This document shows, one piece after another, positions 1-5,617 of a stretch of 9,165 nt of DNA. Source of the DNA: Schaalia odontolytica (GTDB lineage Bacteria; Actinomycetota; Actinomycetes; Actinomycetales; Actinomycetaceae). Location: the NCBI GenBank assembly GCA_958415245.1, contig CATYYP010000057.1:1-9165 (forward strand), read 5' to 3'. Position numbers and translations under genes: made by a program. The notes under the pieces were generated by a model. That model was not told where the DNA came from and made no database searches. It saw only the letters and a list, made by a program, of their open reading frames with translations. The first letter of the stretch is position 1. The number at the start of each line of letters is the position of its first letter.

Positions 1-152
1 ACGCGGCGCGCATGGCCCTGTGGGGCGACGGCCGCCACACGGTGAGCCTGGACGTGGTCATCGAGACGATGCGCCAGACCGGAAACGACATGCTCTCGAA
101 GTACAAGGAAACGTCGGAGGGCGGCCTGGCTGTCAACGTCGTGGAGTGCTGA
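1..152 (+). CDS. sdaA: L-serine ammonia-lyase (iron-sulfur L-serine dehydratase), 3' end only
   Basis: Only the last 49 codons are present; the frame is open to the left window edge and stops with TGA at 150-152. The peptide includes METMRQTG-like, [11 protein letters not shown] and [10 protein letters not shown] segments. This matches the conserved C-terminus of the single-chain [4Fe-4S] L-serine dehydratases, which deaminate serine to pyruvate and ammonia in the cytosol. The chain ends in a cysteine. In the studied family member from Legionella the C-terminal Cys folds into the active site and ligates the cluster ('tail-in-mouth'), so the terminal Cys here supports a functional C-terminus. 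Identification comes from recalled family motifs; the catalytic and cluster cysteines of the main body lie outside the window. A hairpin follows 9 bases after the stop. Confidence 0.85.
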   Translation, partial: AARMALWGDGRHTVSLDVVIETMRQTGNDMLSKYKETSEGGLAVNVVEC

Positions 153-161
153 GGCGCGGCG

Positions 162-179
162 AGCCCTCGCTGGAGGGCT
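162..179 (+). terminator. Hairpin after sdaA, candidate terminator
   Basis: AGCCCTC (162-168), loop GCTG, GAGGGCT (173-179): a perfect 7-bp stem starting 9 bases after the sdaA stop. Only a TTGAGT follows, with no real U-tract, so this is the U-poor type common in high-GC actinobacteria. Termination is inferred from position and structure. Confidence 0.45.
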
Positions 180-201
180 TGAGTGGCCTGGCCGCGGTGC
201 C

Positions 202-358
202 GGAGGGCGGCGGCAGGGCCAGGGCGGGCCTCGAGATCGACCACTCCGAGCCGCAGGCTCGAGTGTGGCGATCTCGCGGGCGGGCCGCCGCCCACCGGCA
301 CACACAGCGGCCCGGCCCCACAGCCGGGGCCTCCGGCGCCCGGAACACCAGCGGGGCC
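202..358. repeat. Dispersed intergenic repeat, copy A (~155 bp, hairpin-rich)
   Basis: This stretch recurs at 5455-5609 in the same orientation. The best conserved part is a 43-nt hairpin at 233-275. Its arms are 233-252 and 256-275 with loop GCA; the stem begins GAGATCG/CGATCTC and closes with CGAGCC/GGCTCG, with a bulge and small internal loop between. A second GC-rich fold, GGGCGG...CCGCCC, follows directly. The repeat closes with a block at 336-358 (GCGCCCGGAACACC then GGGGCC) also found in copy B at 5587-5609. It sits between two convergent genes (sdaA and the permease), as does copy B. It resembles an actinobacterial REP/BIME-like element. Function could be termination, transcript 3'-end protection or nucleoid binding; the sequence does not decide. 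The remaining non-coding bases, about 359-402, are CAC-rich low-complexity DNA with no gene I can support. Confidence 0.7.
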
Positions 359-402
359 ACACAGCACCACCACACAGCGGCACCACGCAGCACACCACGC
401 CA

Positions 403-434
403 ACGGGTGGGGCGCCTTCCGGCACCCCACCCGT
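403..434 (-). terminator. Strong hairpin terminator of the ABC operon
   Basis: Arms 403-416 and 421-434 form a 14-bp stem with a four-base loop, 37 bases past the permease stop. On the plus strand one pair is a C/A mismatch (413 with 424). In minus-strand RNA the same pair becomes a G.U wobble, so the stem is fully paired only in the transcript of the permease operon. That asymmetry supports a terminator for the minus-strand genes. No long U-tract follows. Between it and the stop codon is a tandem 10-bp repeat, CATCAACACC twice (435-454). Confidence 0.7.
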
Positions 435-471
435 CATCAACACCCATCAACACCCGTTGATCAGCAAGGAT

Positions 472-3006
472 TCACTCCGTCGCCAGCGCCTCCGAGGGGC
501 TGACCTTGGCGGCCCGGCGGCCCGGCAGCCACGAAGCGATCAGCGCGGACACGATGGCCACAACGCACACGCCGACCAGCTGCAGCCACGGCACGCTCAG
601 CACGGGAGTGGCTCCCTCGATGGGCAGGGACATCACGCCGACCCACCCGAAGGCGACGCCCATGCCGACGCCGATCAGCGCACCGGTCATCGACAGGAAC
701 AGCGCCTCGAGGGCGAGGAGGCTCTTCATCTGGCGTCGCGTCAGGCCGAGCGCCCGCAGCAGCCCGTTCTCGCGGATGCGTTCGGCGACCGACAGGGACA
801 GTGTGTTGGCCACGCCCACCAGGGACACGAGGACGGACACGCCGAGCAGTCCGACGAGGACAAGCATCAGCTGGTCGATGATCTTCGTGTACGTCTGGCG
901 CTCCAGAGCGGAGCCGTTGACGCTCAGGTGCGAGTCCTTGAGCAGCGCGGCCTGGACGGTCTCGGCGTCGGCTCCGTCGGCCATCTTGATGATGATCGCC
1001 TGACGCTCAAGCGATGTCGCGATGGATCGCAGGGTCTTCTCGGAGACCTGGGCCTCCCCGACGCTGCCGTTCTTGTCGTAGGTGGCGCTCAGGTCCACGC
1101 ACGTGTCGGCGCACAGGCGCAGCGTCTGCCCGGCCAGGGCCTCGTCGCCGACGCGCACCTGGTTATCGCCCAGCTGGGTGACGGTCGAGTGGGTGACACC
1201 CGTGTAGTCGGGTTCTCCGCTGATCATGACCGACGAGGCCTGGGCCTCGTCCTCCGCCCCGGTTCCCTCACCGGAAGCGTAGGCGGGCGCGCCCGAGGTG
1301 GTCGTCAGGGTGCCGGGGGCGGCGTACTGGGCGACGGTGGCGGCGACGCCGTCGGTGGCCGCGATGGCGGCCTGCTGGTCGTCGGTGAGCGCCCCGCTCG
1401 TGGAGGTGGCCATGAGGTCGAAGGGTCGCGCGTCGTTCACGGCGTTGGTCAGCGTGGTGCGCACGGAGGCGGCTCCGACGATGATGGTGACGACGAGGGT
1501 CACACCGATGATGATCGCGGTGCCGGTCGCGGAGGTGCGGCCGGGGTTGCGCATCGTGTTCTCGCGGGCCATGGCGGACAGCGTGCCCGGGAAAACCGAG
1601 CCGAACGCGCGGGTGAGGGCCGGCAGCAGCACGGAGGCGACGAGCAGCGCGCCGAGGAGGGCCATGAGCGACCCGCCGAAAGCCCCGAGGAATTTCGTAC
1701 CGCCGCTATCCGAGCGCCACGCGAGGGCCACAGAAGCGCAACCGGCCACCGCGATGAGCGCACCGATGATGAAGCGGACGGTGTGCTTCTTGCGGGCGGC
1801 GGCCCCGGCCTCGTTCACGGGGGCGAGGGCGGCGACGGGCGCGACGCGGGAGGCGGCGCGGGCCGGGAAGACGCCGACCAGGGTCGTGAACAGGGTGGCA
1901 CCCAGCCACGTGAAGACCAACTGCCAGATGGAGGCCCCCGCCAGCGCTGCGACGACGCTAGAGGCCAGGCCGGTTCCCGCCTCCGCGAGCCCGCCAATCA
2001 GCCATCCGAGCGCGACGCCAATCGCGGACGAGATCGCTCCGATCGCGAGGGCCTCGCGGGTCACGAGCGAGCGGACCTGTCGCCTGGTTGCTCCCAGCGT
2101 GCGCAGCAGCGCCAGTTCGCGGGTACGCTGCGTGAGCACGACTCGGAAGGTCGAGGAGACGACGATAGAGGCCACGAGCGCCGCGATCGCCGGGAAGATC
2201 AGCATGATGCCCATCGTCACGGATGCTCCCAGGCGCGCCTGGTTGAGGTCGTCCTGGATTGCCTTGTGCACGCTGGTCACCGTCACACCCGAGATGCCGC
2301 TGAGCGCGGAGTTTGCTGTCGCCACCCACTCGTCCTGGGTGGCGCTGGGAGGGTTTGCGTTGCTGTCCGCATCCGCTCCGGAAGTCGCGACGATGAACTG
2401 CCCGGAGGCGGTCGTTCCGAAGATCGCGGAGAATCCGCCGTCGGTCACGTAAGAGGCGGGGATGCCCATACTGATCGTGTTCGAGCGGGTGGTGCCCACG
2501 ATGGTAAGGGTGCGGTAGTCGCCCTCGGTGAATCCGGCGCGCACGCGGACGGTGTCGCCGACCTTCAACGAGAGGGTCGAGGCCGTGTGCTCGGGGATGG
2601 CGATCTGGTCGTCGGCGGTCGGGGTGGTTCCGGCGCTCAGGTCGAGGTCCGCGAAGGGCTTGGGGGCCAGCGGCGACACGTAGAGGCCGGCGCGCGTCGC
2701 GTCGGTCTGGGCGTCGGCAGGCCACTGGGCCATGTGCTTGATGGCGGTGACGCCGCTGGTGGAGCGCAGGATTTCTTCGGCGCGCTGAGTCGACTCGTCG
2801 GTCGCGTCCTTGTTCTGGGAGACGACGATCGTTCCGCCGCGGTACTGCTGGTAGACGCTGGAGGTCAGGCCCGAGGTCATCGCCGTCATAACGATAAGGG
2901 TGATGACGATGAAGGCCGTGGAGATGGCGACGGCCAGGCCGGTGGAGATGTAGCGGCGGCCGTGGGAGCGCAGGTTGGCGCTCAGGAGGGAGTTTGTTGC
3001 AGACAT
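472..3006 (-). CDS. ABC transporter permease, MacB/FtsX type with two FtsX domains (844 aa)
   Basis: This is the membrane subunit of a MacB-like transporter working with the ATPase encoded just upstream. Predicted layout: N-terminal helix about 22-45; large extracytoplasmic MacB_PCD-like region 50-260; first FtsX unit with helices near 262-286, 318-341 and 360-382; linker helices near 411-430, 440-465 and 492-514; a second extracytoplasmic region 515-705; second FtsX unit near 712-737, 765-792 and 805-828. Each FtsX unit has the cytoplasmic coupling motif after its first helix: TRELALLRTLGATRRQ (295-310) and IRENGLLRALGLTRRQ (744-759), so the two halves are an internal duplication. Ten helices in total. 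The second outer region has a CADTC pair (Cys632, Cys636) that could form a disulfide. The start is the ATG at 3006 (MSATNS), preceded by AAGG, 31 bases after the ATPase stop; a longer frame to 3177 would overlap the ATPase gene and gives a non-membrane, Pro-rich lead. The substrate cannot be read from the sequence; such pairs export peptides or drugs, or act on the envelope. Confidence 0.88.
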   Translation of the reverse strand: MSATNSLLSANLRSHGRRYISTGLAVAISTAFIVITLIVMTAMTSGLTSSVYQQYRGGTIVVSQNKDATDESTQRAEEILRSTSGVTAIKHMAQWPADAQTDATRAGLYVSPLAPKPFADLDLSAGTTPTADDQIAIPEHTASTLSLKVGDTVRVRAGFTEGDYRTLTIVGTTRSNTISMGIPASYVTDGGFSAIFGTTASGQFIVATSGADADSNANPPSATQDEWVATANSALSGISGVTVTSVHKAIQDDLNQARLGASVTMGIMLIFPAIAALVASIVVSSTFRVVLTQRTRELALLRTLGATRRQVRSLVTREALAIGAISSAIGVALGWLIGGLAEAGTGLASSVVAALAGASIWQLVFTWLGATLFTTLVGVFPARAASRVAPVAALAPVNEAGAAARKKHTVRFIIGALIAVAGCASVALAWRSDSGGTKFLGAFGGSLMALLGALLVASVLLPALTRAFGSVFPGTLSAMARENTMRNPGRTSATGTAIIIGVTLVVTIIVGAASVRTTLTNAVNDARPFDLMATSTSGALTDDQQAAIAATDGVAATVAQYAAPGTLTTTSGAPAYASGEGTGAEDEAQASSVMISGEPDYTGVTHSTVTQLGDNQVRVGDEALAGQTLRLCADTCVDLSATYDKNGSVGEAQVSEKTLRSIATSLERQAIIIKMADGADAETVQAALLKDSHLSVNGSALERQTYTKIIDQLMLVLVGLLGVSVLVSLVGVANTLSLSVAERIRENGLLRALGLTRRQMKSLLALEALFLSMTGALIGVGMGVAFGWVGVMSLPIEGATPVLSVPWLQLVGVCVVAIVSALIASWLPGRRAAKVSPSEALATE

Positions 3007-3037
3007 GAGGTGAGCCTTGGGGTGTGGGCGCGCGCGT

Positions 3038-3805
3038 TCAGCGCAGCGCCGCAGTGAGGGAGTCGGCGGTGACGTCGCGCAGGTCGGAAACGATGCGTCC
3101 GTCGCGGCACACGAGGACACGGTCCGCGTAGGCGGCGGTGGAGGTGTCGTGGGTAACCATGATGACGCTCTGGCCAAGTTCGTCGACGGCGCGGCGCAGC
3201 AGGTCCATGACCTCGGTGGTCGAGTGGGAGTCGAGGTTGCCGGTGGGCTCGTCCGCGACGATGACGGCGGGGCGGCTCATGAGGGCGCGGGCGACGGCGA
3301 CGCGCTGCTGCTGGCCGCCGGACATTTCGGAGGGGCGGTGACTCAGTCGGTCCGCGATGCCCAGGGAGTTAACGATGAGGTCGAACCATCCCTTCTCTGG
3401 GGTGGCCCCGGCCAGGCGCATCGGCAGGAGGATGTTGGCGCGGGCGTCCAGGGTGGGCACCAGGTTGAAGGACTGGAATACGAAGCCGATGCGGTCTCGG
3501 CGCAGCTTGGTCAGCGCGGTGTCTTTGAGGGCGGTGATATCGGTGTCTTCGACGAAGACGTGCCCGGAGGTGGGGGCGTCTAGGCCGGCGAGGATGTGCA
3601 TCATCGTGGATTTGCCGGAGCCGGAGGGACCCATGATGGCGGTGAATTCGCCGGCACCGAAGCCGACGCTCACGTCGTCGAGGGCGCGCACCTGAGCGTC
3701 GCCGCTTCCGTAGATCTTGGAGACGCCCTGGAGTCGGACGATGGACGAGGCCGGGGCCCCTTGGTCGGCCACGGGGGCCTGCGCGATTGTCGTGTTCGTG
3801 TTCAT
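3038..3805 (-). CDS. ABC transporter ATP-binding protein, MacB/LolD family (255 aa)
   Basis: Cytoplasmic ATPase that powers the permease encoded 31 bases downstream in the same operon. All catalytic motifs are present: Walker A GPSGSGKST (59-67), Q-loop Gln111 (VFQSFNLVPTL), signature SGGQQQR (162-168), Walker B VIVADEP (181-187) with catalytic Glu186, D-loop GNLDS (189-193), and switch His219 in MVTHD. The SFNLVPTL and EPTGNLDS wording is typical of the MacB/LolD/FtsE branch rather than of importers. Residues 1-22 form an Ala/Pro-rich lead before the fold begins at IVRLQGVSKIYG. The start ATG (3803-3805) has no good Shine-Dalgarno. A three-codon reading frame, ATG GAT GCA TGA (3813-3802), overlaps it as ATGA, which might couple initiation. 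No response regulator or kinase lies next to the operon here. Confidence 0.92.
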   Translation of the reverse strand: MNTNTTIAQAPVADQGAPASSIVRLQGVSKIYGSGDAQVRALDDVSVGFGAGEFTAIMGPSGSGKSTMMHILAGLDAPTSGHVFVEDTDITALKDTALTKLRRDRIGFVFQSFNLVPTLDARANILLPMRLAGATPEKGWFDLIVNSLGIADRLSHRPSEMSGGQQQRVAVARALMSRPAVIVADEPTGNLDSHSTTEVMDLLRRAVDELGQSVIMVTHDTSTAAYADRVLVCRDGRIVSDLRDVTADSLTAALR

Positions 3806-4044
3806 GCATCCATCGTGCGCCTGCGGTGCGCGTCACCGCTACGGAGGTTTTCCCTGATTCATCCCCGAGACCACCCGGGGTCCCCTCGGGGTCGCTCGGC
3901 CGCCCCACCCCGGGGCTGCGACCGTTGATATTCCCATGTTATGTGCTTGCGGGGCCAGGGCGTGTTCATGCCAGACTGAGGTGCACACGCACACCCCACC
4001 GTAGCCCGGCCTCACCCTCACTACGCCGACCGGTCTACCCGAAT
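3806..4044. other. Divergent intergenic region between the ABC operon and the nuclease gene
   Basis: No gene is supported in this stretch. It must hold the ABC operon promoter (minus strand) and may hold part of the nuclease gene promoter, but I found no convincing -35/-10 pair for either. A hairpin at 3863-3891 (CCCCGAG/CTCGGGG, with ACC/GGT inside) would lie in the ABC operon's leader. Bases 3841-3860 read TCAGGGAAAACCTCCGTA on the minus strand, a candidate operator only by position. The stretch 3925-3950 is a short AT-richer island, the likeliest promoter zone. Confidence 0.35.
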
Positions 4045-4121
4045 CCGCCAAACTGCAGACCCATTGCCTCAAAATGACCGATTTTCAGCGAATTTTCCTA
4101 AATGGGTCTGCACTTTGGCGG
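4045..4121. repeat. Long-palindrome element, copy 1 (upstream of the nuclease gene)
   Basis: Two 21-base arms, 4045-4065 (starting CCGCCAAACTGCAGAC) and 4101-4121 (ending TGCACTTTGGCGG), pair with one mismatch. They enclose a 35-base AT-rich interior. A short inner stem AAAAT/ATTTT (4071-4075 with 4092-4096) surrounds a loop containing GATTTTCAGCG. The element recurs downstream of the gene at 5332-5407 in the same orientation. Left arms are identical 21/21 and right arms 20/20, and the single arm mismatch is kept in both copies; all eight differences lie in the interior. The right arm ends 37 bases before the nuclease ATG, so it could act as an operator over its promoter, as AbiEi-type proteins are known to bind inverted repeats at their own promoter. 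Confidence 0.85.
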
Positions 4122-4128
4122 CGCCCCC

Positions 4129-4134
4129 TAAAAT
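4129..4134 (+). promoter_or_regulatory. Candidate -10 element of the nuclease gene
   Basis: TAAAAT lies 24 bases before the ATG at 4159 and would give a leader of about 18-20 bases carrying the AAGGAG site (4148-4153). A -35 at normal spacing (about 4106-4112) would fall inside the right arm of the palindrome, with weak match to consensus. Protein bound to the palindrome would then block the promoter. Inferred from spacing only. Confidence 0.35.
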
Positions 4135-4158
4135 TGACAGCAGGTCGAAGGAGACACG

Positions 4159-5166
4159 ATGGATATGCATACGATCCACACCATTGCTGCGCATGCTCAC
4201 ACCACCACGGGGGCCGACAGTACGAGGCGACACGCCCTCGCCCAACGCGCAAAAACAGGAGACCTTGTGAGGATCGCTCCCGGTTACTACCTCGACACCG
4301 AGGCAATCACCACGCATCCCGACCCCTCCTTCGTCGTCACACTCTCACGGATGCTCGCCCTGAGAGACAAGCACCCCCACCTCATCGCTTCCGGACCGAC
4401 CGCAGCTTGCCTCCAGGGTCTGCCACTTCTGTTCGAGCACCCACTTCACGTCACCACAATCTCGGACCAGCACCCGCGTCCGATCACGCTTCCCACGATT
4501 CATACAAGTTCACTCGTTTTCCCGGCGGTCACGGTGCGCCCGCATCGACAGCGAAAAAGGCACTCACCAACGATGATCCATTACAGCGACGACATCGTGG
4601 GCACAGCACTCGAAGACACCATCATCGAGTGTGCGCTCACCCTCGACCAGGAGGAAGCCTTTGTCGTCGCGTGCGCAGGCTTGCATGAACTGGCTCGATA
4701 CCGCCGTTTCTACCGCGACGATTCACGTCAACGCGAGGAGAACAACCGATCTCGATTGCTTCGCCTGATCGGTTCCGTCGGACCACACACACCGGGGCGG
4801 ACCTCAGCACGCTGGGTGATCACACACGCGGACGCAGGGTGCGACAGCGCAGGAGAATCGCGACTGCTCTACCTGCTGACAAAAGGTGGCCTGCAGGGGT
4901 TGGAAACTCAGTACCCGGTCTCAGCAGCGAATAAGTGGTACTTCATCGACATCGCCTTTCCGGAGCACCGGATCGGAATCGAGTTTGATGGCCGCGGCAA
5001 GTACGGTTCCGATGTTGACTCCGTCCACCGTTCCATCGAAGCCGAGGAGCGCCGCCAGCGCTTACTCGAGGCTCAGGGTTGGCGGATCCGCCGCTTCCGG
5101 TGGGAGGCACTCGCCCACCCCGAAGAAGTCATTGCGCAGATTCGAGCATTGTATGGCCGTGACTAG
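4159..5166 (+). CDS. AbiEi-like antitoxin domain fused to a DUF559 (Vsr-like) nuclease domain, 335 aa
   Basis: The N-terminus (about 1-48) looks like the winged-helix start of AbiEi antitoxins: a helix with RRHALAQRAKTGDLVRIAPG and the wing GYYLDTE. The middle (about 55-200) matches the AbiEi-type body (SGPTAACLQGLPL; the HTSSLVFPAVTVRPHR stretch). The C-terminus (about 228-335) reads as a DUF559/very-short-patch-repair-like PD-(D/E)XK fold: Glu233 in AGESR, Asp264 in FIDIAFP, Glu275 and Asp277 in IGIEFDG, then the EERRQRLLEAQGWRIRRFRW helix-strand typical of DUF559. Likely a DNA-binding protein with nuclease activity; target unknown. The ATG at 4159 has AAGGAG five bases upstream. It stands alone on its strand, with no AbiEii toxin beside it. 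GC content looks lower than in the ABC and ATPase genes, suggesting acquisition. Two copies of a long palindrome flank it. Domain calls rest on motif recognition; the nuclease part is surer than the middle. Confidence 0.8.
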   Translation: MDMHTIHTIAAHAHTTTGADSTRRHALAQRAKTGDLVRIAPGYYLDTEAITTHPDPSFVVTLSRMLALRDKHPHLIASGPTAACLQGLPLLFEHPLHVTTISDQHPRPITLPTIHTSSLVFPAVTVRPHRQRKRHSPTMIHYSDDIVGTALEDTIIECALTLDQEEAFVVACAGLHELARYRRFYRDDSRQREENNRSRLLRLIGSVGPHTPGRTSARWVITHADAGCDSAGESRLLYLLTKGGLQGLETQYPVSAANKWYFIDIAFPEHRIGIEFDGRGKYGSDVDSVHRSIEAEERRQRLLEAQGWRIRRFRWEALAHPEEVIAQIRALYGRD

Positions 5167-5183
5167 TTCAGCCGCGTAAGGTT

Positions 5184-5200
5184 GAGCCTCAAACAGGCTC
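5184..5200 (+). terminator. Small hairpin after the nuclease gene
   Basis: GAGCCT (5184-5189), loop CAAAC, AGGCTC (5195-5200), beginning 17 bases past the TAG stop. A perfect 6-bp stem with no U-tract; candidate terminator by position. From here to 5331 I see no gene or repeat. Confidence 0.4.
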
Positions 5201-5331
5201 TGGGCACTGGGCAAGGTTCAGCACGTGACCAGGGACGCCGGTCTACTCCTACGCATCACATGCGCCCACACCACTTGGATATGCCCGCAGAGTTTCGTCC
5301 TTGCACCGTTTGTCGCACTCACAACCACGAT

Positions 5332-5407
5332 CCGCCAAACTGCAGACCCATTGCCTCCAAATAACCGATTTTCAGCGTTATTTGCCGAATGGGTCTGCAC
5401 TTTGGCG
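5332..5407. repeat. Long-palindrome element, copy 2 (downstream of the nuclease gene)
   Basis: Same element and orientation as 4045-4121, with its start 1287 bases downstream. Arms are 5332-5352 and 5388-5407; the last base of the right arm differs (A instead of G), shortening the stem by one pair. Here the inner stem is better: 5358-5365 (CAAATAAC) pairs perfectly over 8 bp with 5377-5384 (GTTATTTG), leaving an 11-base loop. The loop and its closing side (ACCGATTTTCAGCG) are identical in both copies. No gene begins just after this copy, so it does not look like a plain operator. It lies 166 bases beyond the nuclease stop codon. Confidence 0.85.
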
Positions 5408-5454
5408 AAATACCCCTCGAGGTACTAGTGGTGGCGGTGCCTGGCTGTGGCGCC

Positions 5455-5609
5455 CGTGGGCGGTGGCGGGGCCTGGCCGGGCTTCGAGATCGACCACTCC
5501 GAGCCGCAGGCTCGCGTGTGGCGATCTCGCGGGCGGGCCGCCGCCCACGGGCGCACCAAGCAGCCCGGCCTCACAAAGCACACGCAGCGCCCGGAACACC
5601 CGTGGGGCC
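5455..5609. repeat. Dispersed intergenic repeat, copy B
   Basis: Second copy of the repeat at 202-358, in the same orientation. The 43-nt hairpin occupies 5486-5528 (arms 5486-5505 and 5509-5528, loop GCA) and differs from copy A at one base (5514 C versus A). The GGGCGG/CCGCCC fold and the closing 23-base block (5587-5609) are also shared. It lies between convergent genes and ends 9 bases from the ATPase stop codon, so transcripts of the minus-strand ATPase gene would enter it at once. No separate terminator is visible there, so the repeat may itself end that transcript. Bases 5408-5454 hold nothing I can identify. Confidence 0.7.
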
Positions 5610-5617
5610 TGAAGCGA

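Noticed and set aside
265..3057. A 930-codon open frame on the plus strand
   Set aside because: It is the opposite-strand shadow of the permease gene; its product is Gly/Arg/Asp-rich low-complexity with no recognisable domain, while the minus frame has clear FtsX motifs.
472..3177. Longer permease start at 3177
   Set aside because: It would overlap the ATPase coding sequence by 140 bases and add a Pro/Ser-rich lead; the ATG at 3006 has normal spacing and begins a typical FtsX N-terminus.
4074..4688. Plus-strand frame of 204 codons overlapping the nuclease gene
   Set aside because: It is a different frame of the same DNA, with Arg/His/Pro-rich product and no motif; the 4159-5166 frame carries the recognised domains.
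4045..5407. CRISPR array
   Set aside because: There are only two repeat copies, 1.3 kb apart, with a gene between and no spacer series.
4036..5419. Target-site duplication around the palindrome-flanked cassette
   Set aside because: Bases just outside the two palindromes (CTACCCGAAT on the left, AAATACCCCT on the right) share only a short ACCC-type match at different offsets, not a clean direct repeat.
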